Assembly (NCBI GenBank): GCA_029721515.1
Contig: CM056569.1
Coordinates: forward strand, 10,682,007 to 10,746,006
DNA length: 64,000 nucleotides
Source of the DNA: Synanceia verrucosa
Taxonomy: Eukaryota; Chordata; Actinopteri; Perciformes; Synanceiidae
Direction: 5' to 3'
Made by a program: the position numbers and the translations under genes. The first letter of the stretch is position 1; each line of letters starts with the position of its first letter. A model generated the notes under the pieces. That model was not told the origin of the DNA, did not search any database, and saw nothing but the letters and a program-made list of their open reading frames with translations. This document shows positions 1-12,200 of this stretch, one piece after another.

Positions 1-3000
1 GGCAACTTACCCAGAGATGAAATGTGGTCTATGGGAGAGAACAAGCTTTTTGAAATAGCTGTCAGCTCTCCCAAATCTAAGTTGTTAAACTGATATGACA
101 GTTATTGGATTGAGTTACAATGGAACTGACCTCAGCCTACTGAGCAACAAAATCCAGTCTGAGCCTAGTCCTTAGCAAAAATTCATCTGACAAGCATCAC
201 TTAAAATATATTTTTTGCAGACTAAAAGCAAATCACTTTCTATGCAACTTAAAGAACAACTTAACTGACTTTGTACATGTGTCTGTTTCTGAACCAGGTA
301 CTTCAAAGGGGATATCAGATGCTTGTGGTTAGGTTCATACATCTATGCAGCTTTATGAACGTAGTTCACTGTGAATAGTATATCCTAATGACCCTACATT
401 TGATATAGGTAGGGTTGACAAATCTGAACCAAATAAAAACTGACTGGATTGTCTTATTTTTCACAGTTTCTGGGCTGTCAGGGGCTCCAGACACCCAAAT
501 ATATGTTCACAAACACTGACAATGATAACCTACAGTACAAGACAACCACTAAAGACAGTGCTGAGAGAAGGTCATTCATTGTTGAAGTACAATACATCCA
601 ACACATCCAGCACCAGTAAACAAAAGGGCTGTCAAGGACTCAGCTTGTGATAAAAGTAATTTCTAAATAAAACTGAGACTCTACAGCCATGCCAGCAGTG
701 AGCCAAATACTGATGTGAGGATGCTGTACAAACATATTGACTGTAACATTATGTTTAGCATGTGTATCTTTATTGTCTTAGTTTAGCAAACTGCCACTTA
801 GTGCAAATAGCTTATAGTTCAAGGTTGTTGACCATGTGAGTAAGTAGGTTCTGAGATATTTCATAAGATAAGCATGACCTGTGACCTAGTGGTGGTTTTA
901 CACAAAGCAAATTCAAGCTATTTCACTTTACTTCTGATATTTTACCTGACAATAATCATCATAATAATTCTTTCATATCCATGGTAACAATGAGCTGCTA
1001 ATAAATACAACCCTTAACTTATTCCTTCATTATTGATTATGGCATTACAGTTGTTCTTTGGTAATCTGTGGGATAATCCAATGCCATTGTAAAATATTAA
1101 AAAGACAAAATAGAAAACAAGAGAAACCATTGAACAGAATTTCAGAATAATATAAATAATATTCCACATAGACATACTGTGTGGGCGGCTACACAGACAA
1201 ACACATACTTCATGTTGATACTGTATAACCTTTAGCATCATTAGCTGCATTTGCATAGTATTTACATGGTAAATGTCAATTAGTGCCACACATTGCCTGG
1301 CCCAACATGAATATGGATCTAAACATGTCTGAGGCAGGACATCAGACACTGCTGGCTCACATCCTCCCAATGTTTTGTCATTGTCGTCGAACAAAGAAAA
1401 CATTTGCCAGGTGAGTCAAATGGCTCCCCTACTGTCATCTGAGCGTTATCAGGCAAACTTACAACGTGTGGCGATGCAGCACCTCAGCTCGGCATTCAAG
1501 TTGCCTCAGTCTGAGATTGTTCTCATTGAGGGACAGCTGTTGTATAGACTGCTACGTCCTGTTGGGCCACCAAGTTCAGCTATGAAAGGCCAGCAAGACA
1601 ACCTCTTGATAAATCCTACCCTTGCACCCATTCATCAACAAGTGCTGTGGTATTACTGCTAAGCTAGAAGCACAAGGTTAGATGCAGAGCACAATTATAA
1701 ATCTCATAACTATTGTCATTTAATTATATTCAAAGATCAGGAGGGATTTTATTTAAAAAAAAAAAAAATAAGACACCTCTGAAAGTCATGCATTGGAGAT
1801 GAATGTCAACAGGACTCAGTTAAAGGACTGAACATTTTATTTAAGAGAGCAGATATTTATCAAGAAACCAAAACAGCATTCCAGCTTCAGTCTACACTCC
1901 TGATAGACATGAGTACTTTCCAAATAACTGCTTTGGTAAAAGTCAGATAATCAGATATTTGTGATCCACAGCACATTGTGCCCGTAGACACAACTAGCTA
2001 TCACTCCCACAGTGTTTTCTCATAGGCAGCAGTCAAGGGCAGTAGTTCACAGAACACTAATTCCATCAAGTTTCTCCATCGTTCATTGTCACAAAACCAA
2101 CACTTTCTTTTGGCCTATAAAACTACATGCGGAGGCGCTATCAAATTCTGCCCTTAGAAAATGTTGCTCAGTGTAATTTGCAGGTATAAATCACCATCAC
2201 AGTTACTCAATCAGATACATGACATGTCTGAGTGCAGGTAAGAAAACAGATCTGCTGACTGCAGTAGTCTGTCTCTCAGAGAGCTATTGTTGGATGCTAG
2301 ATGTTGGTGTCTGCAGGGCTAGGCTGTTCATCAGAAGGTTTGGGTTGCTGCCACAAAAGCAACTTTTCTCAAAACACAATTGGTCATAGTCATCTGTCTC
2401 CCGGGGCCGTTGCTGTTATTTTTCTGTAGCCCTACATAAGACAACTGTGCACTAGGCTGCGTTATCAGGAGCGACATTGTCCCTTTATGTGTTGTTGTGC
2501 ACCATTATGTGTATTCAGTAACGTGGATACAAATGGATCACGTCCTGGAATCATTACATGAAATGTGTGATCATTACACATGGATTATACAGGTTACTGC
2601 TCAACTTGGCTGCTCTGACAAGCTGACCTTAGAAAACATGATTGGGTATGTGAATGCAGTTTTCCCACACACACAGAAGCAATGGCTTTGATAAAAAATA
2701 TAAATAAATAAGCAAAATGGTAGATGACAGGCATGCACAAACATTCAAGCCCAGTCTGACAAGAAAATCAATATAAGATCCCTACAGGGACCTACAGTAT
2801 GGCTCTTAGTGATGAGTTTGTGGTGACCTTATTGTAAATGATGGCATTTTTATGGAGTTTGCTCTGACATTACTACCACAAAGCATCCATGCACCCTCCT
2901 CTTGTAATACCACTTGTACCATAGGAGGCAGTAGTGAGTCACTGTAGCGTCCGGTCTACCCTCATGGGACTCATGTCACATCGAATGTGACATGCGCTGT

Positions 3001-3599
3001 GTATGTTTTGATAAGTCTGTTTATTGGATTAAATCCAAGCCAAGAATTGTGGCACATTCTGAGCATTCTTACTCTGATGGTAGTCAGCAGTTTGTTTTTC
3101 TTTGTAATATAACTGGTGACTCTAAGTTTAGCTTGTATGAACCCAGCAGTCGAGCTGAAAAGCTCACCCCTATTTGTCATGAGAAAGAGACCAAATATTA
3201 TACACACTGCATCTAAAGAGCTAGTGGTGAAATACACACACATACTTAAGTACTGTACTAAAGTACAGTAATCACTTTAAGTATTTTAAATTTGTTATTG
3301 TTAATTCCTACATTTCTCAGAGAAATATTAACACAAACACCCATTCCCATTTTTTTTCTTATTTTTTGACTATTTTTTATTAATTCTCATTATATAGCCT
3401 ACAGTGGGTGTTTACTATCCTCCTTCATAATACCATAGCTGGAGAACAACATATGCAGACTTGTGCACTTATATTCTCACGGTTTACCAACTGGAAATAA
3501 TTATGCAGTCAGACTCAAACACAAAATATCCATGTCCAAGTGCACATGCACATGTACATTCCTGCAGTGGACTTGGGGGAGTTGATCCAGTAGAGTTGG
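1..3599. other. Upstream DNA without a recognisable gene
   Basis: AT-rich, CpG-poor sequence 5' of the candidate promoter. Short open frames exist on both strands, for example at 1014-1403 on the minus strand and 1375-1662 on the plus strand. None shows a domain, compositional bias or splice context that I recognise. An imperfect palindrome lies near 3242-3290 and an A-rich run near 1756-1769. The region could be intergenic, or an intron if ptprd has further distal 5' non-coding exons, as the human gene is known to have. Confidence 0.6.
3242..3290. repeat. Imperfect palindrome, possible degenerate fish repeat
   Basis: The 9-base arm TACTGTACT at 3251-3259 is followed two bases later by its reverse complement AGTACAGTA at 3262-3270. 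Outer CTTAAGTA and CTTTAAGTA copies flank it. Sequences built from ACTTAAGTAC/GTACTTAAGT units are common in teleost genomes as old non-autonomous DNA-transposon or hairpin repeats. That family link is from memory and has not been tested. Confidence 0.4.
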
Positions 3600-3619
3600 G
3601 AAAGTGGGGCCTCGCTGAG

Positions 3620-3627
3620 TGACGTCA
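3620..3627. promoter_or_regulatory. Full palindromic CRE (TGACGTCA)
   Basis: An exact eight-base TGACGTCA lies at the 5' edge of the CpG-rich segment. This is the consensus site for CREB/ATF family factors, and functional copies are typically found near CpG-island promoters. Occupancy is an inference. It would suggest activity- or cAMP-responsive control of this promoter. Confidence 0.5.
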
Positions 3628-3688
3628 TCCCTCCCACACACGCGCGCACGCACGCACACCTCTGCCTGGGGTTTCACTTCGTGTAAGA

Positions 3689-3713
3689 CAGAGAAAGAGA
3701 GAGAGAGAGAGAG
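3689..3713. repeat. GA microsatellite in the promoter/5' UTR
   Basis: A GA-rich run, slightly interrupted at its start and followed by a six-G stretch, lies just downstream of the CRE. GA tracts are common around vertebrate promoters. It may be transcribed if initiation lies upstream. Confidence 0.75.
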
Positions 3714-4145
3714 GGGGGAGAGCGAGCGCCGGGGCTGTGTGTCCCAGCCGCACCGCACTCTTCAAACACAACCACAGTCTCGCCACGTTCAACCCAATGA
3801 AGATCTAACGAGCTCCACGCGCAGACCCAAACCTGACTACAGAGCTATACCTGCACGCGCCACGTGCGTGTTTTCGCGTCCTGCCGCCGCGAAGATCGTC
3901 TCCGCACTACGGAGGGACCACTCGAGGAAAGACGCGAAATAAGAGCGAACAAGCGGAGGAGCAAGAGGAGGAGGAACCTGGGGACGGATTTCTTTCCTCC
4001 ACGTTATTTTATTTCCCCGGGACTAGACTGTCATTACTGGATGTAAAACAACAATAACAAAAAAGATTAAAAAAAAAAAACTCTCGACATCTCTAGAGAA
4101 AAAAGGAGAGCCTGAGTTTCTAAGTGACCGCAACATGGTGATAAG
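3700..4145 (+). other. ptprd: Candidate non-coding first exon (5' UTR), start approximate
   Basis: The 3' end is defined by an AAG|GTAAGA donor, with GT at 4146-4147, a near-perfect U1 match. The 5' limit is uncertain. Several short upstream frames lie inside: a four-codon one at 3797-3808, an open frame at 3619-3942, and an ATG at 4135 in strong context (A at -3, G at +4). If the exon joins 36301, the ATG at 4135 reads five codons to a stop across the junction. The TAA at 4142-4144 is then in frame directly before the main open frame, so this exon adds no protein sequence. The 446-base span is a guess at the 5' side. Another downstream partner exon is possible. Confidence 0.5.
3861..3866. 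promoter_or_regulatory. E-box (CACGTG)
   Basis: A palindromic CACGTG lies in the most CpG-dense part of the candidate first exon. It is the core site for USF/MYC/MAX-type bHLH-ZIP factors. It is a motif match only. Confidence 0.3.
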
Positions 4146-5245
4146 GTAAGACTGCTCGCTGAGCTGCCGCAGTGATTTCAGGTGTGCGGAGAGCGTCATG
4201 AAGTTCTTTCAAACATATCAGCTGTGCCCAGTAACACCTAGTGGTTCTGGCTGTATTCACCTAATGCATATGGGATACATGCTGACTGCCGTGTTGAGCG
4301 ATGTAACCCTATTTTACATGTGCCAATACTTGTTTTATTAATATTTTTAGTATGAATGCGCGCAACCTTGGATAAAGACAGTCGCGCTTGCCGAGCCACA
4401 CTATACAGAATGTGAAACGTGAACGAATGGCATCAAATCCAGTAATTATAATGTATTTTTGGTTTGTATTTGCACATTAACTACATTAATGTGCAGGAGG
4501 AATATTTTTTATTCATGGTGTGGGAGGCGCGGTGTCATTTTCAATAAATCATCGCAATGCATTCATTGCTTCAATATTGCGTTTTGGAGTAGCTGATTTG
4601 TTCCCATGATGTTATAAAAAATAACACCGCCATGAAAAACCATGTTAGGCTCACTGTAGTTCATCTAGTGGATCTTTGTCAGAGTTGTGTCGATTGTGAA
4701 GAATTTTTCAAAGTGCATTCCTGAAACTCTCTAGAGATCTCTCATCTTATCCGTCTTTATTTTTAGAGCACGTTTTGTTTTAGCAGGGGGTGCGTTAAAG
4801 TTGACTTTGCTTTTTTAAATAGCTCCCATGTTGAAGCAGACATGAGTCAGTCACGCAACATATTGTGGCAGTCAGGTGAAAGTGAAGCCTTATTTCCAGC
4901 AGAGCTGTGCTCACCACCTGTGCTCAGTGTGCCACTTGGGCCACTAGGGGACTCATTCTGCGCAGCCAGCGAGGAGGATGCAGCAGCAGAGGCTGGAAGC
5001 CGTGGAGAATAAAAGTATTATCACAGAAATAAATTCCCAAAGCTCACAAAATAACTGGTTTGTATAGCCATCAAATTGTTGCAAATTAAGAATTTATAAT
5101 CTGCAATTCATGGTAGGAGGCGTAATAGTGTAAAATCAAAAGGCCTAAAAAAGGCTATGCAACCATCCACATTGTAACTACTCACTGTCTGAGCCTAATG
5201 GAAAGGCAGTGATTAGAGGAGGAGTAGGTGTTCAGGCCAGTGACA

Positions 5246-5291
5246 GTGTGTGTGTGTGTTTGTGTGTGTGTGTTTTTTGTGTGTGTGTGTT
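5246..5291. repeat. GT microsatellite, interrupted
   Basis: GT dinucleotides run through the span, broken by short T runs. It is simple-sequence DNA of the kind abundant in fish introns. Confidence 0.9.
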
Positions 5292-5775
5292 TAAGCATGC
5301 AAATCACTGTGCCTGTGTTTGCTCAAGCAGTTCCCAGTTTATAGCCAGTAAGCACTTCCCCAGCACCTCCACCGTCTTACATGTTTTACTGTTCCCGGCT
5401 CAAACAGTTAGCACTTGCCCAATTTTGACACAGGGCAATTAAAGCTGTCACCGCACGTTCGATTTCCAATTTTGCTGTTGCGACAGCGGCGCTCAAAAAG
5501 AGGAGACAAAATGGATAAGGTGATGCTCGCTTAAAGTGCTGCTATCCGAAGTAGCTGAAGGGAGCGTCTTAAAGTACCTCAGTGTCTTAGTCATGGAAAA
5601 GCGGCACAGATGCAGCCGTCTTCGCTCAAACCCCCATCCTTCACTCAGCAGCATTTTTTAAAACCCCCAAAATAATATACAGCTTTGTGTGGAAAAATCT
5701 TGATGTAAATGAAACAGTAATTCCATATTATCGTGTAAAAGGAAATGACAGGAGAAATGAGTCAAGCTTTCACCA

Positions 5776-5798
5776 GTGTGTGCATGTGTGTGTGTGTG
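5776..5798. repeat. Short GT microsatellite
   Basis: A GT run interrupted by one GCAT. Confidence 0.8.
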
Positions 5799-6784
5799 AA
5801 GGATACAAACAGTTCATGGCATGCAAGCTATTAAATTGAAAAATTATATAAGGGTTTACAAAGCACCTATAAGGGAGTTGGGCCATTTTTGCGTGCCAAC
5901 TGATGTACTTTTCTCTCCAGCTTTCTGTGCCTGAAGCACCTTCTGCAATCATATCCCATATTTTTGACAGCATCTAGGAGCGACAGCGAGGTATTTTTAA
6001 GACTGAATGCTTGAAAAAAGTCAACAATGTCTTTCAGATGTCCTTTTTATTTGTATCACTTCTCGAATGTACCCTCACCTCCCTAAGTGATTTTACAAAC
6101 GCTACTACACACACGGGTTAAAGGTTAACCTTATCGATATAAACTCGTTGTCAGCAGTGAATTTAATGAAACAGAGGCATTTTAAAGGAGTGCTGGAGCA
6201 TTCAGCGTTCCCTTACCCAAGTCCTCCTTCGGCACAAGGCCAAGTTCTCTTACAAACAAATGTGCCTGCACCTCGCAGTCCCGTTGTCTTACTGCAGCCA
6301 AGTATTCTGAATCACTGGATTATTTTAAAGTACCGACAAAAAGAAGGAGAAAAAGTTTGTGTGTATGCTTTTTGCCTGTGTGTGCGAACGCTACTTCAGG
6401 AATTCCAAGGCCAGGGCTCCTATTACGAGTGAGAAATCAACACTTGCATTACAAAAGTGGATACGTAAACAAAGAGGCCACAATTATCAGGCGCCGTGGT
6501 GTTGGAGCTGGAGGAGATGGAGTGCCAATAGGTCTGTTAGCAATCACCCCCCTCACTGCCTGCCCTCTGTAATCCAGTGGGTGTATTCTAGCTTATTTTG
6601 TGCCAGCAACAGCCCTTAACATCTACCCACTGACTGGCAGGCCGGCTGGCTAGCTGGCAGGGTGAGTGGTTGGCGAATGCAGGGGAAGTTTGACTGGTAG
6701 AGGTCATGATGGAGAAAAACAAGGCAGGAGGGCAGTGATGTGGAAGTCCATGTGCTGTAGCGGTGTTGCTATGTGTACTACAGG

Positions 6785-6787
<3 letters not shown>

Positions 6788-6836
<49 letters not shown>
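6788..6836. repeat. TA microsatellite
   Basis: An uninterrupted TA run of 49 bases. The apparent tyrosine/isoleucine proteins predicted on both strands here come from the repeat and are not genes. Confidence 0.95.
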
Positions 6837-6841
<5 letters not shown>

Positions 6842-7889
6842 TCCATGCATGTTTAGTTTCCTTATGTTCATCAACCCATGTGTGTCAGCGGCCTCCAGCT
6901 CACTACAAGCCCACTTCACAGAGACCGGCTTGATGCATTGTGACAAATGAGAAAGCAGTTTGATTTCGCACAACACTGAGCTGCACTCCAGCATAATGAA
7001 GTGATCATGACTTTACCCTTGGTTCACTTTGGCCCTGGTCCCGCTGTGTTTTTCCCCTCGATTCAGTCGCTTCACTCACTTATTTACTTGGCAAGCATTT
7101 CCTCCCGTAACCTCTGGTACTGCATAACTAGCGTCAAGGGTGGGTTGCTTGATAAAAACCACCGCTACGGGGCATTGGTTTTACACATAGGGGAACGCGA
7201 GCAGTTTTTTATTGATATTCAAGTTGCCACTGGGTTGGAATAATAAGGAGCCTATTTTCACGCCCAGGCAAAATCACCTCTACTGTCCATCACCCTGTCA
7301 GGGCAGAAGGCTGAGGCATAAATATTATTCGGCAGTGGAGGGAGCACAGAGCTATAGCAGAGCTTGTTCTTTCTTGTTTTCTCTCTGTCTTTTCTCATAT
7401 TTTTCTTTCTCAGATGAGTCTCATCGGAAAAGAAGGAAAAAAGTTCCCTGCCATCTTTTCATCCTTATTTCACTATGTTTATCTCCCTCAGTGTGATTCA
7501 CTTGTATGTATTCGAACACACAATGTGGGGTGTCACTTCCAACATGGTTCCACTTAGCGTGGGGTACAATACAGTTGGAACGCTACACCTAGCTTGGGAT
7601 CTGCTTCCAGGCTTTTGCATACAGGAGGGATAACGGTGCGTCACAAACAAGGAGTACTACTTTTCCGCCGCAGCTGTCCTTTGCTTGCAGATCGAGTTTC
7701 AGGAGATATGATGGATGCCGAACGCCTGTAGCCAGTTGTGAAGACATGGAGGGAGAGAGGGACTATGCTGGTATGGATTTGGATCGGGGTCAGTGGCACT
7801 GGCAGAGGACTGGAATTCTGCCCTTGACCTCCATTTTGGATCACACACTCCCTATCTAGCAACTAACTGCCTGTCACTATGAGCACTCT

Positions 7890-7895
<6 letters not shown>

Positions 7896-7930
<35 letters not shown>
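7896..7930. repeat. GA microsatellite
   Basis: An uninterrupted GA run of about 35 bases. Confidence 0.95.
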
Positions 7931-7932
<2 letters not shown>

Positions 7933-8666
7933 AATTAGAAGAAATATAAAGCACAAGCGAAAAACAAGAAATGGTTTCAAATATTGCAAGAATGAAGGTG
8001 ATAGCTAGGTGATATTTTTAAGGCTTTCTGATTGTGTTGCAATCCACAACATTATTTCCTTTTATGCCCTTACCATTGTCTCATTTCCACTTATGTTATT
8101 TTTGCTGAATCCACTGAGGTTCATTTGAATAACTGGCAGAATGAGGAAATAAAAGCTGGAGGAAGAAATAGAAGTGGCGGTCGGCTCTGCGCATTCATGT
8201 CACACAGCTTTATCAAATTATTCCACAATAGCAGCCACACAAGTGATGGAATTTCAATTAAAGTATGACAGTTTTAGAATTTGTTTCTGCTCGCAAGAGA
8301 GCCAGCAAGGGTCGTGTTTCATGGGTTGAGAGGGAGTGGACGGCGGGGACTGTTGCCAACAGAAGACGTATTTTCTTGTCTATATTCTCCATCTAGCCAC
8401 CTTCCTCTTCACTCACCCCCCTGTCCTCCATCAAAAGGGAATGACTTAGATGAAGCACTTTTGTTCAGAGGCACTCTGCGGTTAGAGCCTGAAGCTGGGC
8501 AAAAGCGGGTGTTATGATAAAGGTCTCTGCGACAACAAGTCAAAAACAGAGCCTTTAGTAGATAGGTTCTTTCCAAGGACAATTATGCTCCCTGCTGTGC
8601 CAAATAGAAGGGTACAAGAGATAAGTGCAAAGGAGGGCTACCTCCTAAACTGGGAAAGAGCAGAAA

Positions 8667-8684
8667 GTGTGTGTGTGTGTGTGT
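8667..8684. repeat. Short GT microsatellite
   Basis: Nine GT units. Confidence 0.85.
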
Positions 8685-9263
8685 TATTTAAGGTGAACGA
8701 ACTGTTTTGATTGGGATTTTTATCTGTTGGCCATTTGCATTTCCCAGATTCCCCGTTGAATTGGTCAAGACGAGAAAATTCCATTAAAAAAAAGAGCATA
8801 GCAATTTCACGAATGAGGAATGCATTAAATAGTGGATGGATTTTTCATAATTTCAAAGTGTTTCCCCAATCTGTGCCATACTTCTTGAAGTGACACGTGT
8901 TGTAATAGGATCCAGTGCTTCCAGTCCACAGGGACGCATATAGATATCTCACAGGCAAACAGAGATATTGTACAGCAAAAGGCATAACAGGGACTGATTA
9001 ACATTAACATTGTGTAAAGAGAGGTTCTTCTATTAACTCACCATTTCCCCTTCTATTTTTTTTAATTCAAATTTGAATTTCTGCATCAGTGCAAGGTTAG
9101 GAGTCAATGTTTAAATTCTGTGTAACCCTGGCATTCGCTCCCCACTCAATCTGCAATTATAGCTAGCTGCTTTGAAGAAGCCAGGCGGAACTAAAATGAC
9201 TTTTCATGTCCGGTATAATGACTGCCATTTGGAAGCGGACATGGAGAGAGAGTGAAAAGAGGT

Positions 9264-9294
9264 GGAGGGAGGGGCAGAAGGAGGGGGAAAGGGG
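9264..9294 (+). other. G-rich tract, possible G-quadruplex
   Basis: Four runs of at least three G on the plus strand, with loops of 1, about 8 and 3 bases, fit a loose intramolecular quadruplex. The tract lies in a purine-rich stretch of the first intron. It would also be present in the nascent RNA. No function can be assigned. Confidence 0.45.
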
Positions 9295-12200
9295 ACAATC
9301 AGTAGATGAAAATGGCTTAGGTCACCTCTGGTTCTGACCAGACGGCCCAAACCAACCGTCATTCCTCTCACATGAATCTACCACATTTAGTTTTTTTTCT
9401 CCCCTCCCTGTGGTGCTCAATGAAACTTTCACCCTCTTGTCCCTCTGTCTACATCTTCCCTGCCATTGGTCTCCATTCATTTGCCATCAACCGAAGCTTA
9501 GCAGCTTTAAGGCGGATTACAAGATGAATTGCACAGAGCGAGACGCCGTATATTCTCTTTAGGGGAGGGCCACTCCTGCCAAAGGCCAGAGCTCAGCGCT
9601 GTCACCTGGGCTAGCAGCTGGCTATCTTTTACACTTCCCCCGCTAATGAGGCCAGACAGTTGGGTCTGAAGTTATAGCACAGGCTAGATGCTGCGTTGGT
9701 AATCTATTATTTAGACTGTCATGGGGAGGCTGGTCTCAAGAATTTCATGCATGCATTTTGCAAAGCAAATGGTTGCCTGGGGGAATACAGAGCTCTGTGT
9801 GGGAACAAAAATGAGCGCATATTAGACATTAATGTAAGTTGAACCATTTTCTTGACCTGCCTATTTAAAACCTGCCAAGACCTGAAAGGAAACTGTTTGG
9901 TGTTGGCATTTTTTGCTCATACTACAATAGAAATGTTGTTCATACAGATGTGCTTCAGTGGTGCAAGCAATGCTGACATCTCCATCTGAAGTTGTCTTTG
10001 TGTTTTTCATTTAGTGTTTCTTCTCACCTTCCTTCCTTCCTTCATTTCTTTCCTCATTGTGATATTTTAGGGATGACAGGTTGCACTCGCATCTTCAAAC
10101 AGCCAACACACAAAAAAAAAAACGGGTGTGTCTTTCCATTCCCTTTTCATGTATATTTTAGGAACTATTTCAGAGGGGTTTCGAGGAGTTGCATCACACC
10201 GTTACAGATAACACTGCGCTGACGGGCCTTGTTTATATTTAGTCAGGCTAGAAAATGATGGCGTGCGTGACACCACCAATGTATTTATAGAATAATACCA
10301 GTGTTTAAATTTCCTTAAGGTACCAGAGTTGCTTAGGCCGTTTTTATAAAACATACATTTCCCAACGGCCCTCCTCATGTACAGTGAGCATCCAGACATA
10401 ATACAAGCATACTAGTCTGGTTAGCTCAGTTACAAAAGCAGCTAATAGGGTAGCCACTAACTTTTACAGCCCCATGAACCCATTTGGCAATTAACTATAT
10501 TTGGACTTGTGTATAAGCAAATCCACTGGGAGAGGTGGCAACAGTTAAACATAGAAAGGCAGTTTTAGCCAGAGCTGTTTAGCAGACTTGGGTTACTCTT
10601 AAATGAAGTTCATGCAGAATGGCTCAAGATACCACAAATAGCTCACAGTTATAGATGCTAAACATACCAAACCCCATGAAGTCACCGTTATTTATGGCTC
10701 CACATGTAATGCACATCCACATCATGATAATTTAATGTTGATATTTCTGCAGGCGTAAAATCCACCATGCAACGAAGAAAGTCATCAAGTCATGAGAGTT
10801 ACAGCAACAGAAACTGGCTCTGGTGTACTGTCACATCACAGCAGCATTATGCCATTCCATTCATCGGCCCAACGAGAAGGATTTTCAAGGACGCACCTCA
10901 TGCCCTCACTCTGACTTTACAGATGCAAACTTATGGAGAGTACTATCAGTCATCCATGAAATCCCTCAAAACCTACAGGGCAACTTTAACTAGACTCTGC
11001 GTGACCTCCTATGCTGTTCAAGAAGTCTATGTCAAGTGTAAGGCAGTGTAACCCAAGCTGCCACACATAATCCTCCACCTACCCCTACCTTGTCCTTGCA
11101 TGTGTTTTCCCGTCGATATACCCCTAAAGAAACATTCCAGGAGAGTTTAGCATCTCTGTAACTGGACACCATCATACCATGTGTGTGTGTTTGACAGTGA
11201 GAAAGGGAGAGTTTGTACACTGCCTTCTCTTTTTTTCCCTTCCAATCTGTAAAAGTTTAACACAAAATGCTACTTGGGTTACATGATGTAAGGTAACAAA
11301 TAAGCCTGAGATCAGAACCCAGTGGCCAAGGCTAATATGAGGTCTGCTTTAAGATCATGATATATGATAAGAGCATGTGTGAAATCCTGCAGGTAAGATT
11401 TCACAAAGAGAGGTGGTGGAATCAGATGAGGGGATGAGAGAGAAACAGATTCTCACATACACACTACACGTGATTAGCAGGACTAGGAGTTGAAATAGGG
11501 ATAAAAATGGTTTTGGAATAAAAAATTTGAGACAAGAAAAAAATGAGAGAAACATTGGTAGACAAAGGACACTCATCTATTAATGTAACAACACAAAAGA
11601 AAAATCCCTACTGAAACGTCACCTCTGTGACTGTAGCTGAAACTGAAGTAGTTGAAAAGATATAGACAGACTGTAAAATGGCTTACTAGCTTTAAGTGTC
11701 GTCCATATTTGATGGCTTGCCTCAGGTCTAGACAAGGAAAAAAGGTGTCAATTAGAGCAGGTTTTATTTCAAGGCTTAACTCGGGCAGAAAGCTAAGATG
11801 TGCGAAAATAAATAAATGTGTGTACGGATGGCAATTTAGCTGTCGATGCTGGCCGGCACAGCTTGAGCTCTTAATACGACGAGTGGATTTTCCTGTTGCC
11901 GCAGCTGATTTTCATTCCAAGAGGAGTGTGTTTTACAGTACTGTTCTTTTTGTGTCACAGTCTATAGAAAGGTTCATTTGGTAGCCATGAAAACACATTA
12001 CAATGCTATCCCTTCCATCCCCTTCCTTCTGCTCTCTCCCCCATCTTCCCACCCTCTGCCGTTATTTGGAAACCTTCCAGACCGTCTATTGTGATAAGCG
12101 AAACACAAAGCTGTGAGGAGGATGTCCTGCACTAGCTGCTAGCCATATTGTTGTCTTGCTCCTCCGCTTGGACTGGCAGCCTGCATAACACTGTACCAGG

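Larger units (their letters stand above)
3600..4060 (+). promoter_or_regulatory. ptprd: CpG-rich candidate promoter of ptprd
   Basis: This segment is much richer in CpG than anything around it. CpG dinucleotides cluster at 3640-3655, 3720-3755, 3780-3830 and 3855-3950. It contains a complete CRE, an E-box and a GA tract, and ends close to a strong splice donor. I see no convincing TATA box, which fits a CpG-island promoter with dispersed start sites. Orientation and assignment to ptprd are inferred from the donor's strand and from the next recognisable exon downstream belonging to ptprd. The transcription start cannot be fixed from sequence alone. Confidence 0.55.

Noticed and set aside
1014..1403. 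129-codon minus-strand open frame with hydrophobic stretch
   Set aside because: AT-rich sequence gives F/I/L-rich translations by chance. No family resemblance.
3619..3942. 107-codon open frame over the CpG-rich exon
   Set aside because: Its composition is driven by repeats (HTRARTHT, ERERER) and it shows no homology. More likely part of promoter or 5' UTR.
6588..6994. Overlapping open frames with YIYIYI runs on both strands
   Set aside because: These are translations of the TA microsatellite at 6788-6836.
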